The notes below the pieces were generated by a model. It saw nothing but the letters and a program-made list of their open reading frames with translations, made no database searches and was not told the DNA's origin. From DASSUW01 sp963835525 (GTDB lineage: Bacteria > Actinomycetota > Thermoleophilia > Solirubrobacterales > Solirubrobacteraceae): a stretch of 64,000 bases of DNA. Position numbers and translations under genes: made by a program. The stretch's first letter is position 1; every line of letters starts with the position of its first letter. The stretch is from contig CAWIFM010000008.1 in assembly GCA_963835525.1 (NCBI GenBank), forward strand, positions 1,116,001 through 1,180,000, given 5' to 3'. This document shows positions 47,812-57,494 of the stretch, one piece after another.

Positions 47812-50388
47812 TGAGACGGGTGGCGTTGAAGGGCCTGGCGTTCCGCAAGGTGCGCGCGCTGCTGACGGCGCTGGCCGTGGTGCTCGGGGTGGCGATGGTG
47901 AGCGGCACCTACGTCCTCACGGACAGCATCCAGCGCGCGTTCGACGGGATCTTCACGGGCTCCTACCAGGACACGAGCGCGGTGATCTCCGGCAAGCAGG
48001 TCGTCGAGTTCTCGACGACCGGCAAGGCGACGGTGCGAGGAGTCCCTCCTGGAGACGGTGCGAGGCGTCGAGGGCGTCCAGCAGGCGGAGGGCGCGATCT
48101 TCGACCTGCAGTCGGAGGGCAACACGGTCAAGCTCTACAACGACGAGGGCGAGGCGGCCGGCAGCAGCCAGGCTCCCTCCTTCGGATTCGGCTTCGAAGG
48201 CGAGGCCGATCGCTTCAACCCGCTCCAGCTCGTGAACGGGGAGTGGGCCGCGGGCTCGTCGCAGGTCGTGATCGACCAGGGCACGGCGCAGGATCAGGGC
48301 TGGGCGATCGGTGACCGCATCCAGGCCGCGGCCGAGGGGCCCGCGCAGGAGTTCACAGTCTCGGGCATCGCGACGCTGGGTGACGTGGAGTCGCTCGGGG
48401 GCACGACGCTTGCCGTCTTCGACCTCGCCACGGCGCAGCAGCTGCTCAACAAGGAGGGACAGCTCGACACGATCTTCCTGGCGTCCGAGGAGGGCGTCAC
48501 CCCCGAGCAGCTGACCGCGAACATCGAGCCCGTGCTGCCCGCGAGCGCGCAGGTGCGCACCGGAGACCAGCAGGCCACCGCGGATTCCTCGGGCATCAGC
48601 GAGGGCGTCGACTTCATCCGCTACTTCCTGCTGGCCTTCGCGGCGATCGCGCTCGGCGTCGGCTCCTTCGTGATCTACAACACGCTCACGATCACCCTCG
48701 CGCAGCGGGTGCGGGAGTTCGCCACCCTGCGCACGCTCGGCGCGTCGCGCAAGCAGATCATGCGCTCCGTCCTGCTCGAAGGCTTCGCCCTGGGCGTGCT
48801 GGCCTCGCTGCTCGGCCTGTTCGGCGGCGTGGCACTGGCCAAGGGCTTGAGCGCGGTCTTCGACGCCATGAACCTGTCGCTGCCGCAGGCGGGCATGGTC
48901 CTGGCCACGCGCACGATCGTCGTGTCGCTCGTGCTGGGCGTGGGCATCACCATGCTGGCCACGATCATCCCGGCCCGGCGTGCCATGTCCATCCCGCCGA
49001 TCGCCGCCGTGCGGGAGGGCGCGACGTTGCCGCCCGGGCGTCTCACGCGACACGGCTGGTTGCGGCCGGTCACGGCGGTGGCCGCGATCGCCTTGCTGGT
49101 CTGGGGCGCGGTGGGCGGTCTCGACACAGGCACGTCGCTGCTGGTGACCGCGCTCGGCTGCGTGCTCATGTTCGTCGCCTTCTGGCTGGTCTCCTCGACC
49201 CTCGTGGTGCCCATCGCGGCCGCCGTCGGCGCGCCCTCCGAGCGGATCGCGGGCGCCGCGGGTCGGCTCGCGCTGCGCAACTCGCAGCGCAATCCGGTGC
49301 GCACCGCGCGCACGGCGGCCGCGCTGATGATCGGCCTCACGCTCGTCACGCTCGTCGCCACCCTCGGCGCCGGCATGCAGGGCACGGCCGAGGACTCGCT
49401 CGACAGCCTCGTGGACGCCGACTACGTCCTCACCTCCGAGAACGGCTACTCGACATATCCAGCCGCCGCCGGTGAGGCCCTCGCCGCGGTCGACGGTGTG
49501 CAGATCGCCTCGAGCGTGCGCAGCGACAACGCAGTCGCGTTCGGTGAGGAGATCGGCGTCATGGGCATGGACCGCGACTCCGATGAGACCTTCAACGTGT
49601 TCCTGGTGGAGGGCAGCGAGCTGACGCCGGGAGCCCTGACGGGCGACCAGGCCATCGTCCGCGAGTCCTTCGCCGAGGCGCACGACCTCGCGATCGGCGA
49701 CGAGTTCCAGATCACGACGGCCGCCGGCACCCCGATCGAGCTGACCGTGGCGTCGGTCCAGGCCCCCCGGTCGATCGACAAGCTCGAACCGCTGCTTGCG
49801 AAGGTCGCGATCCCTCAGGAGAAGTTCGACGAGGCCTTCCCCCGGCCGCGCAACCTGTTCACGTTCGTGGAGATGGACGGCGACGCCACGCCGCAGAACA
49901 CGGCCGCCCTGCGGAGCGCGCTGCAGGGCTTCCCCGACCTCGCGCTTGACACCGAAGCCGGCTGGGTGGACACGCGGGCGAGCGGCCTGAAGCAGATCCT
50001 GAACCTGTTCTACGTCCTCCTCGCGCTCTCGGTGATCGTGAGCCTGTTCGGGATGGTCAACACGCTCATCCTGTCGGTGTTCGAGCGCACGCGGGAGCTC
50101 GGGATGCTCCGCGCCGTCGGCATGACCCGGCGCCAGGTGCGCCGCATGGTCCGCCAGGAGAGCGTGATCACCGCCTTGATCGGCGCGGCCGTCGGCCTGC
50201 CGCTCGGGCTGTTCCTCGCGGCGCTGGTGTCGAACGCGCTCAAGGACGAGGGGATCGGCTTCCAGGTCCCCTGGGGGCAGCTGGTGGCGTTCACGATCGT
50301 CGCGCTGATCGCCGGGGTGCTCGCCGCGATCGTCCCAGCACGACGCGCGGCGAAGCTCAATGTGCTGAGAGCGCTCCAGTACGAGTAG
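47811..50388 (+). pseudogene. FtsX-family ABC permease with a frameshift near its N-terminus
   Basis: About 858 residues when joined. First frame: MRRVALKGLAFRKVRALLTA, VLGVAMVSGTYVLTDSIQRA, SGKQVVEFSTTGKAT. Near 48036 the frame changes. The rest, EESLLETVRGVEGVQQAEGA through FtsX domains (RYFLLAFAAIALGVGSFVIY, TLRTLGASRKQIMRSVLLEG; TRELGMLRAVGMTRRQVRRM) to the end, is one frame. Two FtsX domains and a large extracytoplasmic region are all present. Adding or removing one base restores the protein. Partner of the ATPase immediately upstream. Confidence 0.78.
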
Positions 50389-51223
50389 GCGCCGAGCGCG
50401 TCTGGATCACGATGGCGGCGATCACTATCGCGCCGCCGACGAGCGTGAGCGTGCTCGGGCGCTCGTCGAGCGCGAGCCACACCCACAGCGGCCCGAGCAC
50501 GACCTCCAGCAGCGTGATCAGACCCACCTGCGCGGCCGGGATCAGCCGCGCGCCGACGGTGAGCAGCGCCATGCCGAGCCCGATCTGGCCGATGCCGAGC
50601 GTCGCCAGCCAGAAGACGTCGTCGCCCTCGATCTCGCCGGGACTGGCGAACGGCAGGAAGACGACGATGAGGATCGCCTGCGAGAGGCAGGTCGCGGGCG
50701 CCATCGAGACATCGCTGCGCCAGCGGGTGATCACGATCATCGTCGCGAAGGCGAGCGCCGCGAGGAACGAGAGGCCGTCGCCGGCCAGGCTGCCCTCGCC
50801 CGGTGCGCCGAGCATCACCGCGACGCCGGTCAGCGCCAGCGCCATCGCCAGGACCGTGCGCCGCGTGATCGGCTCGCCGAGCGTCACCCGCGCCAGCACG
50901 GCGGCGAGCACGGGGGCGACGGCCAGGATGAAGAGCACGCGGGCCACACTGGTGTGGTTGAGCGCGGCGATGAAGCTGCCCGACGCGGTCGCGACGCACA
51001 CGGCCACGGCGACGCCCGCGAGCCCGACTGACCTGAACGCCTGCACCACCCGGCCGTGCTCGACGACCGCCACGTAGACGAGCAGAGCAAGGCCCGCGAA
51101 GATCGCCCGGCCGAAGACCTGGGTCGGCGTGTCGAGCGTGAGCTGGCGCTGCAGCACGCCGGCGGTCGACCACGCGACCGCGGCGAGCGCGACGTAGGTC
51201 TGGCCGCGCCGTTCGGCCGTCAA
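50357..51223 (-). CDS. EamA/DMT-family transporter
   Basis: 288 residues from a TTG at 51221-51223 that overlaps the stop of the monooxygenase (TTGA). Ten hydrophobic segments in two EamA repeats: TYVALAAVAWSTAGVLQRQL, FGRAIFAGLALLVYVAVVEH, SFIAALNHTSVARVLFILAV; second repeat GLSFLAALAFATMIVITRWR, LGIGQIGLGMALLTVGARLI, GGAIVIAAIVIQTR. Likely a metabolite exporter. Same family as the frameshifted gene at 4757. Its end overlaps the permease stop by 32 bp (convergent). Confidence 0.85.
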   Translation of the reverse strand: MTAERRGQTYVALAAVAWSTAGVLQRQLTLDTPTQVFGRAIFAGLALLVYVAVVEHGRVVQAFRSVGLAGVAVAVCVATASGSFIAALNHTSVARVLFILAVAPVLAAVLARVTLGEPITRRTVLAMALALTGVAVMLGAPGEGSLAGDGLSFLAALAFATMIVITRWRSDVSMAPATCLSQAILIVVFLPFASPGEIEGDDVFWLATLGIGQIGLGMALLTVGARLIPAAQVGLITLLEVVLGPLWVWLALDERPSTLTLVGGAIVIAAIVIQTRSAPTRTGALSAH

Positions 51224-52758
51224 CTCATGAGGGCTGTCGCAAGGGCGCGCGTGATCTCGTCGCGGTCCGCCGTACCGCGCCAGGCGACCACGCCGTCCGG
51301 GCGCACGAGCGCCGCCCAGCCGGCCGCCAGCCCGTAGGCCTCGGCGAACCCCTCGGCGTCGACGACGTACGAGCTCGCTCCGGGCGGGGCCCAGTCGTCG
51401 CCGCCCGCGGGGCGCAGGACGACGAACCCGGATCCGAACAGGTCGAGCGTCGAGCGGTCCTCGCCGAGCCAGACGTGGGGCGCCCGGGTGCCCGGGCGGC
51501 CGTCGAGCTCCGGCGGAGGCAGATGCAGCACGCCGTCGTCGTCCTCGCCGAGGATCGCCGGCGAGCGCGCGACGAGCCCGATCTCGAGCTCGATGTCCGG
51601 GACCGGCGGCTCCGCGTCCTCGGTGCCGCGCTCGGGCACGACGCGCGTGGCGTAGCGCGTGTAGGCCTGCCGGACCATGAGCTCGCAGAGCGGCAGGCGC
51701 TCGGCCTCGTAGGTGTCGAGCAGGCCCGGCCCGGCGTCGCCCTTGACGACCGCCGCGAGCTTCCAGGCGAGGTTGTGCGCGTCCTGGACGCCGGTGTTGC
51801 CGCCGAAGCCGCCGTTGGGCGGCACGACGTGCGCGGCGTCGCCCGCCAGGAACACGCGGCCCTCGCGCAGGCGCTCGGCGCAGTTCGCCTCCGCCTGCCA
51901 GGGCGCGATGTCGACGAGCTCCATCGGGATGTCGGTCCCGATCGCCGTGCGCAGGAACTCCAGCGCGCGCTCCGGCGTCAATCCCTCCTGCACGTCGACG
52001 GCCGAGTCCTGCGTGACGTCCGCGCCGACCGTGTTGATCACGAGGAAGCCGGTGCCGCCCGTCCGGTCGAGCCGGAAGAAGCCGCGCAGCTCGGGGTTGT
52101 GCACGTAGAAGACGCCCTGGTTGCGGTCGCGCAGCAGGTGGGCGCAGTCGGCGCGGAAGTAGATGGTGATGCTGCGCGAGAGCTGTCCGTAGCCACGCAT
52201 GCCGACGCCGAGCAGCCCGCGCATCGGGCTCCGGTTGCCGTCCGCCGCCACGACGTAGCGCGCCCGGACCTCGCTCTCGTCCCCGGAGTCCAGGTCGCGC
52301 AGCGTGACGGTCACGCCGGCGTCGTCCTGCGCGAGGCCGATCGCCTCCGTCCGGTTGCGCACCGTCGCCCCGAGCTCGACCGCGCGCTCGTGCAGCAGCG
52401 GCTCGAGCGCGTCCTGGTTGATGAAGACGCGGACGGTCGGGCTGAACCCCTCGACGCCCTCGTTGAGCTCCTTGACGTAGGTGGCGATCTCCCGCCCGGC
52501 CAGCGATTCGACGGCGACGATGCCGCCCGTCGCGCTGTACGTCTCCAGCGACCGCAAGCGAACACGGTGCTCGAGCCCGAGCTGCCGCAGAAGCTCCATC
52601 GTCCGCAGCTGGAAGTGACCCGCGCGCGGATGGATCGCGGTGCCGGCATGGCGCTCCACCGACAGCGACGGCACGCCATGGTGGCCGAGCAGCATGGCCG
52701 TCGTCAGCCCCACCAGGCTGCCGCCGACGATCAGGACCGGGAAGTCCTCGTGAGGCAT
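51220..52758 (-). CDS. FAD-dependent aromatic monooxygenase (PHBH/TetX-like)
   Basis: 512 residues from ATG 52756-52758. FPVLIVGGSLVGLTTAMLLG is the FAD ADP-binding loop, YVVAADGNRSPMRGLLG the DG fingerprint, and VFLAGDAAHVVPPNGGFGGN the GD motif. The C-terminal thioredoxin-like domain (GSGFVVLRPAGGDDWAPPGA) is as in the phenol hydroxylase/RdmE-type enzymes. Likely hydroxylates an aromatic or polyketide substrate with NAD(P)H and O2. Coupled to a downstream EamA transporter that might export the product. Confidence 0.9.
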   Translation of the reverse strand: MPHEDFPVLIVGGSLVGLTTAMLLGHHGVPSLSVERHAGTAIHPRAGHFQLRTMELLRQLGLEHRVRLRSLETYSATGGIVAVESLAGREIATYVKELNEGVEGFSPTVRVFINQDALEPLLHERAVELGATVRNRTEAIGLAQDDAGVTVTLRDLDSGDESEVRARYVVAADGNRSPMRGLLGVGMRGYGQLSRSITIYFRADCAHLLRDRNQGVFYVHNPELRGFFRLDRTGGTGFLVINTVGADVTQDSAVDVQEGLTPERALEFLRTAIGTDIPMELVDIAPWQAEANCAERLREGRVFLAGDAAHVVPPNGGFGGNTGVQDAHNLAWKLAAVVKGDAGPGLLDTYEAERLPLCELMVRQAYTRYATRVVPERGTEDAEPPVPDIELEIGLVARSPAILGEDDDGVLHLPPPELDGRPGTRAPHVWLGEDRSTLDLFGSGFVVLRPAGGDDWAPPGASSYVVDAEGFAEAYGLAAGWAALVRPDGVVAWRGTADRDEITRALATALMS

Positions 52759-52829
52759 TGCGCGACGGTATCGGACCGCGTAAGTCGCGCGTAAGCGCTC
52801 TTTCAGTGCGCGGGCATAGCTTCGCCGCC

Positions 52830-53426
52830 ATGAACAAGACACTGCGGACCCTGGCGATCGCGCTGGTCGCCGTCGCGGCGACCGCCGGCCCGGCGACGGC
52901 CTCCGAGGACTTCACGCTCGCGCTCGCCGCGCCGCCCGCGGTCGTCGGGCAGCCGATCGTCCTTCACGCCACCGGCACGATCCCGCTCGACGAGCTCGCG
53001 TACCCGTACTGGTTCAGCCTTTCGGCGATCCCCAGCTCGGTCACGACTACATGCCCGGCGGACCGCTGGGAGGCGGTCCAGTTCGCGCTTGGGGCGGGCG
53101 GCAGCGTGGTCGTGCTGTCGCAGCGCGAGACGCCGGACGCCACGGGCGCCTTCACGATCCCCGTTGCCGTCACGCCCACGGCGCCCGGCTCGGTGCTCCT
53201 GTGCGGCTACACGGACGACGGGATGACCAACACACTCGCCATCGCGTCGTTGCCGATGGAGATCGCACCGAGCCCGTGGGTGCAGCTCAGGCGGGACATG
53301 CGGGGCTGCCGCGCGCTGCTCGGCAGGGCGGGGGCCAAGCGGTGCGTCCGCCGCGCCGCCCGGCAAGCCCGGGCCGCCTGCCGCCGAGAGGTCGTGTGCC
53401 TGCGCAAGGTGCGGCGTGTCACCTGA
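52830..53426 (+). CDS. Secreted protein with basic C-terminus
   Basis: 198 residues. Signal peptide LRTLAIALVAVAATAGPATA. The mature part has one beta-sandwich-like segment (TLALAAPPAVVGQPIVLHAT, SVVVLSQRETPDATGAFTIP, SVLLCGYTDDGMTNTLAIAS) and a very basic helical tail with Cys pairs (GCRALLGRAGAKRCVRRAAR, RAACRREVVCLRKVRRVT). The tail is a short repeat-like region seen at the ends of many Solirubrobacterales secreted proteins. No known function. Divergent from the monooxygenase, converging on the propeller protein at 53419 with an 8-bp overlap. Confidence 0.7.
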   Translation: MNKTLRTLAIALVAVAATAGPATASEDFTLALAAPPAVVGQPIVLHATGTIPLDELAYPYWFSLSAIPSSVTTTCPADRWEAVQFALGAGGSVVVLSQRETPDATGAFTIPVAVTPTAPGSVLLCGYTDDGMTNTLAIASLPMEIAPSPWVQLRRDMRGCRALLGRAGAKRCVRRAARQARAACRREVVCLRKVRRVT

Positions 53427-54762
53427 TCCGCAGCCTCGCAGGCGCGTAGCCCGGCGCGCTCGCCTTCGCCCTCGCCCGCTTGAAGGCAAGCGTGACGCGG
53501 CCCTTCGCGTTCGTCCGGCCGGAGAGGCCGGCGAGGCGCACGGTCGCGCCGCGCACGGGGTCGCCGGCGTCGCTGACCGTGAACGTGACGGCGCCGAAGC
53601 GCCTGCGCGCCTCAAGCTTCAGCCCGGCGCGGATCCGCTTCACGTATGTCGCGCCGCCGGACGTGTTGCCGGTGCCGAACAGCGCGAGGATGTCGAGCGC
53701 GCTCGAGGTGGCGCTGGCGTCGACCGAGTAGGTCGAGTGCGCGCCGCGCACGGCGCCGGCGTCGACGGGCGCGCCGAACTGCGTTCCCTCGGGGTTGGAG
53801 CGCGCCGCGAGCACGTGCGGCTCGCCGAACGTCCCGTCGCTCCACACGGCCCACACGCGGCCCTTGCCGTCGGCGGCCAGCGTGACCTGCGAGTTCGCGT
53901 CGGTGCGCGCGAGCAGCCTCGCGGAGCCCGCGCCGACGCGCCACACCCGGACGCGGTTCGCGGTCGGATATCCGAGCGCGTAGCCGACGTAGAAGCCGCC
54001 GCTCCTGGCGCGGGCGACGATCGCTGTCTTCGAGACCGTGCCGCCGCCCACCATCACCTGGCTGCCGGGCATCGTCATCGCCGCTCCGGCGGGGGAGCCG
54101 TCCGCGTTCACGCCCTGCGCCACGACGCCGCGCTGCGTGCTCCCGCTCGAGAACCAAGCCATCATCGCCCGGCCGCCGGCGTCGGAGGCGAGCCCGGGCC
54201 CGTAGCCGTAGGTCCCGAGCGGAGCCTGGTAGTCGAAGTTCGGCGTCGCCGGGTCGAGGCCGGAGTGCACCCAGGTCCCGAGCGTCCCCGCCCACGCCTG
54301 CAGCACCGTGCCGTTCGGCAGCGTGGTGGCGGAGGCGTCGCTGCCGTAGGCCTGCGCGCCGCGCGGGATGATCGAGCCGGGCGTGAGCTGCCAGCTGGTG
54401 CCGCCGTCGGTCGACAGCGCCGTGTTGAGGTCCTGGTTGGGGTCGCTCGAGTCGGTCGAGCGGATCGCGCCCCAGACGACGCGGAGGCCGCCGGGAACGG
54501 CGGTCAGCGCGGCGTCCATGTGCCCGGTCCAGCCGCTCTGGATCGGCGAGGTGGCGCCGATCTTCCCGTTGCGGCCGATCGCGGTGTGGAGCAGGTCGCC
54601 GTCCTTGTGCCAGGCCACGTGCAGCACGCCGTCGCTCGTCCGGACGACGCCGACCTGGTCGATGCTCGCGCCGCCCGAGGCGGTGACCTGGCGCCAGACC
54701 GCGGCGTCGGCCGCGGATGGCGCCACCAGCGCGAGCACGACCGCGAGGATCAGCCTTTTCAC
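53419..54762 (-). CDS. Secreted beta-propeller (sialidase/BNR-like) protein
   Basis: 447 residues with a signal peptide (LILAVVLALVAPSAADA). Repeated strands of the type DGVLHVAWHKDGDLLHTAIG, TSWQLTPGSIIPRG, SDASATTLPNGTVLQAWAG, KGRVWAVWSDGTFGEPHVLA have the AW/VW and S-x-D-x-G-x-S-W signatures of BNR propellers. The C-terminal 70 residues (VRGATVRLAGLSGRTNAKGR, ARAKASAPGYAPARLRI) form an Ig-like domain. No sialidase active-site Arg triad is recognised, so a binding rather than catalytic role is likely. Confidence 0.75.
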   Translation of the reverse strand: MKRLILAVVLALVAPSAADAAVWRQVTASGGASIDQVGVVRTSDGVLHVAWHKDGDLLHTAIGRNGKIGATSPIQSGWTGHMDAALTAVPGGLRVVWGAIRSTDSSDPNQDLNTALSTDGGTSWQLTPGSIIPRGAQAYGSDASATTLPNGTVLQAWAGTLGTWVHSGLDPATPNFDYQAPLGTYGYGPGLASDAGGRAMMAWFSSGSTQRGVVAQGVNADGSPAGAAMTMPGSQVMVGGGTVSKTAIVARARSGGFYVGYALGYPTANRVRVWRVGAGSARLLARTDANSQVTLAADGKGRVWAVWSDGTFGEPHVLAARSNPEGTQFGAPVDAGAVRGAHSTYSVDASATSSALDILALFGTGNTSGGATYVKRIRAGLKLEARRRFGAVTFTVSDAGDPVRGATVRLAGLSGRTNAKGRVTLAFKRARAKASAPGYAPARLRIR

Positions 54763-54771
54763 GTGCGCAGA

Positions 54772-55323
54772 CTAACCGCTTTTCGGACCGTAGCTGAGGT
54801 TCAGAACGCCGGACTTGAAGGTCTGGGCGCTCAGGAGCTCGACCGCGATCGTCGGCTCGTCGGGCGGGAACAGGCGGGCGAGGCCGCTGCCGACGGCGAT
54901 CGGGTGCACGAGCAGGTTGAGCTCGTCGAGCAGGCCCTCGCGCAGCAGCCAGCGCACGGTGGTGCCGCTGCCGGACATGGTGATGTCGCCGCCGTCCTCG
55001 GCCTTGAGGGCGGCGAGCCTCTGCGCGGCCTCGTCGCCGCGGATGAGCTCCGAGTTCTGCCACTCGGCCGCCTGCAGACTGCTGGAGACGACGTACTTCC
55101 TGGTCGAGTTCATGACGTCGCCGAACGGCTCGTCGGCATGCTCGGGCCAGTACGCGGCCCACTCCTCGTAGAGGACGCGGCCCATGAGCATGGCGTCCGT
55201 GTTGGCGAAGCCGGCGCCGACCGCCGCGCCCATCTCGTCGTCGAAGTACGGGAAGTGCCACTTGTCGGGCGCCTCGACGACGCCGTCGAGGGAGATGAAG
55301 AAGTTCGACTTGATCTTGCGCAC
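54772..55323 (-). CDS. RibD-C/dihydrofolate-reductase-like protein
   Basis: 183 residues. MRKIKSNFFISLDGVVEAPD, AMLMGRVLYEEWAAYWP, KYVVSSSLQAAEWQNSELIR, DITMSGSGTTVRWLLREGLL, DELNLLVHPIAVGSGLARLF are standard for the YyaP/YwjB group. NADPH-dependent reductase of unknown substrate. It forms an operon with the AHSA1 and ArsR genes upstream, a common trio. Same family as the broken gene at 34151. Confidence 0.87.
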   Translation of the reverse strand: MRKIKSNFFISLDGVVEAPDKWHFPYFDDEMGAAVGAGFANTDAMLMGRVLYEEWAAYWPEHADEPFGDVMNSTRKYVVSSSLQAAEWQNSELIRGDEAAQRLAALKAEDGGDITMSGSGTTVRWLLREGLLDELNLLVHPIAVGSGLARLFPPDEPTIAVELLSAQTFKSGVLNLSYGPKSG

Positions 55324-55345
55324 GCGGCGCCTCCTGGCTGTGTGG

Positions 55346-55810
55346 TCACGAAAGCAGGGCGTCCATCTGGCCGACCGACACCGGGAAGACGTCGAACGCG
55401 CCCCAGCGCTCTAGGTCCTCCATGTGCTGCGGCGACTCGAACTGGAAGCGCAGGTGCATCCGCGTGCCCGCGCCCTGCTCGGCGAGCCGCACCTGCACCG
55501 CCGTGATCGGCGTTTCCTCGACGGCGAAGCCGTCGGTGAACTCGAGGCTCGTCGGCGGCTCGACGGACTCCACGCGCCACCAGCCGTACGACCGCTCGCC
55601 GTCAGGCCCGGTCATGAAGTAGCTGACCTCACCGCCGGGGGCGAGCTGGTGCCGCTCGAACGTCGACGGGTGCGTCGGCGGCCCCCACCAGCGCTCGAGC
55701 AGCCGGGGGTCGGCCCACAGCTCCCACACCCGCTCGATCGGGGCGTCGAACTCGGCGACGATCGTGAGGCTGAGGTCGTCGAGGTCCTTGTCGACGCTGA
55801 CGATGCTCAT
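55346..55810 (-). CDS. AHSA1-type SRPBCC protein
   Basis: 154 residues. LTIVAEFDAPIERVWELWAD, RLLERWWGPPTHPSTFERHQ, LAPGGEVSYFMTGPDGERSY and FTDGFAVEE match the AHSA1/activator-of-Hsp90-like SRPBCC family. In this ArsR-AHSA1 arrangement the SRPBCC protein is presumed to bind a small hydrophobic molecule. Its start overlaps the ArsR stop by four bases. Confidence 0.88.
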   Translation of the reverse strand: MSIVSVDKDLDDLSLTIVAEFDAPIERVWELWADPRLLERWWGPPTHPSTFERHQLAPGGEVSYFMTGPDGERSYGWWRVESVEPPTSLEFTDGFAVEETPITAVQVRLAEQGAGTRMHLRFQFESPQHMEDLERWGAFDVFPVSVGQMDALLS

Positions 55811-56115
55811 AGGAGACCCGCCATCCGCTCCACGCGTCCGCGCCAGGCCACCTCGAGCTCGTCGAGCACCTGCCGCGCCCGCCCGACGGCGCCGCCGTCG
55901 GTGTGCACGAGCTGCTCCCGGCCGCGGCGCTCCTTGGTGACCAGCCCGGCCTGCTCCAGCACGGCGACGTGCTTCTGCACCGCGGCGAAGCTCATCGGGT
56001 ACGCGTCGGCGAGCCGTGACACCGAGTGCTCGCCCCGGATGCAGCGATCGAGGATGTCGCGGCGCGTGCCGTCGGCCAGCGCGTGGAACACGCGATCGAG
56101 GTCATCTACAACCAT
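55807..56115 (-). CDS. ArsR-family repressor of the AHSA1 operon
   Basis: 102 residues. VDDLDRVFHALADGTRRDIL, HSVSRLADAYPMSFAAVQKH, VAVLEQAGLVTKERRGREQL is a compact winged helix-turn-helix. No Cys cluster, so not a heavy-metal sensor. A perfect palindrome TACAACC-ATTC-GGTTGTA overlaps its start codon (56107-56124), which strongly suggests autoregulation by blocking initiation. First gene of the ArsR-AHSA1-RibD operon. Confidence 0.88.
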   Translation of the reverse strand: MVVDDLDRVFHALADGTRRDILDRCIRGEHSVSRLADAYPMSFAAVQKHVAVLEQAGLVTKERRGREQLVHTDGGAVGRARQVLDELEVAWRGRVERMAGLL

Positions 56116-56124
56116 TCGGTTGTA
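56107..56124. promoter_or_regulatory. Palindromic operator over the arsR-type gene start
   Basis: TACAACC (56107-56113), ATTC, GGTTGTA (56118-56124): 7-bp perfect arms. The ATG (minus strand, 56113-56115) lies inside the palindrome. Typical of ArsR autorepression, and it implies a short or leaderless transcript. Confidence 0.72.
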
Positions 56125-56134
56125 CGTTATCGGG

Positions 56135-56458
56135 TCAGAGCTGCCGGGACGACCAGAGCAGCGCCGCGAGCACGATCGTCACCACGCTCACCGCCAACCC
56201 CACGATCCAGCCGGCGACGTCCTGGCCGCCCAGGACCGCTCCGATCAACACGCCGATGCCCACGATGCCGCCGGTCGCGATCAGCCGCATGAACCCGCGC
56301 TCGACTCCGGTCCGCCGGCGCTCGCGGCCCGGGACCATGCCCTGAGGTCGTCCTGCCCGGCGTGATTCCCGCTCGCGGAACCGAGACTCACGACCGGTCT
56401 CGTCGCCTCCGTCGCGCAGCTCGCCAGAAGCTGGCGGAGGGCTGTCGTCCGGCGTCAT
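56135..56458 (-). CDS. Small two-TM protein with polar N-terminus
   Basis: 107 residues. The first 55 are charged and disordered (DDSPPPASGELRDGGDETGR, RFRERESRRAGRPQGMVPGR). They are followed by two transmembrane helices, LIATGGIVGIGVLIGAVLGG and GWIVGLAVSVVTIVLAALLW. A shorter form starting at MVPGRERR or MRLIATGG cannot be excluded. No family assigned. It stops 20 bp before the ArsR start region on the same strand and could be transcribed separately. Confidence 0.6.
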   Translation of the reverse strand: MTPDDSPPPASGELRDGGDETGRESRFRERESRRAGRPQGMVPGRERRRTGVERGFMRLIATGGIVGIGVLIGAVLGGQDVAGWIVGLAVSVVTIVLAALLWSSRQL

Positions 56459-56484
56459 GGGCGCAGTCTACGGTGCGTCGTGGT

Positions 56485-57477
56485 TCACTCCACGACCGAG
56501 TCGACGACGACCTGCTCGCGGCCGAGGAAGAAGATCCCGGGGTCGGTCTCGAAGCCGTCGCTCGGGTTGTCGCGCAGGGTCGAGGAGCGGATCTCGAGGA
56601 CGCCGGTGCGGTCGTTGCTGACGAAGAAGATCGCGCCGCCGCCCTCGCGCGCGTGGTTGCCGGTCATCCTCGTCCCGGCCACGAGCACGCGGAAGTCGTT
56701 GCCGTCCGCGTACACGGCTCCGCCCGAGCCGCCGCCGGGCGTGTCCGGGCGCGCGGGGTTGGCGCCGCGGCCGATCGCGCGGTTGCCGGTGAAGACGCTG
56801 TTGTAGATCGACCACGAGACGCCGATGCTGCTCAGCGCCGCCCCGTTGCTGCAGACCCCTCTGCGGAACGTGCTGCCGACCACCGTCACCGGCCGGCCGT
56901 CGTGCTGCGACAGCGCCCGCACGGCGCCGCCGCCCAGGTCGGGGCCGTTCTCGTCGCAGCGGTTGCCGACGAACTTCGAGCGCACGATCTTCAGCCGGCC
57001 GCCGCGCGCGAAGATCGCGCCGCCCCCGCCGCCCTCGAACGTCTCGCCGGTGGAGTCGCCGGCCGCGAAGGTCAGGTTCTGCACCACGAGCCGGGGCGTG
57101 GCCTGGTCGTCGCAGTGCGACGTGGTCCAGGTCTGCCGCTGATCGCAGGTGTTCTGGTAGAGGATGCGCCGCTTCCCGCCGCCGCTGAGGGTGACGAGCC
57201 CGCGGCCGTCGAGGACGACGCGCCGGCTGGTGTTGACCACCTTCGCGGTCCGCCGCAGCTCGATCCGGACCGGCTCCGGCCCGCAGCGGAACCTGATGAC
57301 CCCGCCCCTGGCGACCGCGCGAACCACCGCGCGCGACGTGCAGCTGCGCGGCGTCCCGTTGCCGACCCAGCGATCCGGGCGCGACGTGTCCACGGCCCGC
57401 GCCTCCCGCGGGACCCCGACCTTCTCCGCGCCCGCGATCACCGCCGCCGCGAGCATCGCCGCAAGTCCGCCGATCAC
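56485..57477 (-). CDS. Secreted right-handed beta-helix protein
   Basis: 330 residues with a short hydrophobic N-terminus (IGGLAAMLAAAVIAGAEKV). Regular rungs are visible: RLVVQNLTFAAGDSTGETFE, GGGGGAIFARGGRLKIVRSK, FVGNRCDENGPDLGGGAVRA, RPVTVVGSTFRRGVCSNGAA, FTGNRAIGRGANPAR, GGSGGAVYADGNDFRVLVAG, MTGNHAREGGGAIFFVSNDR. The GGGAI/FxGN repeats are as in polymorphic outer-membrane-like parallel beta-helix proteins. No catalytic triad of pectate lyases is apparent. Four Cys may form disulfides. Extracellular; role unknown. Confidence 0.75.
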   Translation of the reverse strand: MIGGLAAMLAAAVIAGAEKVGVPREARAVDTSRPDRWVGNGTPRSCTSRAVVRAVARGGVIRFRCGPEPVRIELRRTAKVVNTSRRVVLDGRGLVTLSGGGKRRILYQNTCDQRQTWTTSHCDDQATPRLVVQNLTFAAGDSTGETFEGGGGGAIFARGGRLKIVRSKFVGNRCDENGPDLGGGAVRALSQHDGRPVTVVGSTFRRGVCSNGAALSSIGVSWSIYNSVFTGNRAIGRGANPARPDTPGGGSGGAVYADGNDFRVLVAGTRMTGNHAREGGGAIFFVSNDRTGVLEIRSSTLRDNPSDGFETDPGIFFLGREQVVVDSVVE

Positions 57478-57494
57478 GAGGCGAGGATACGTCG

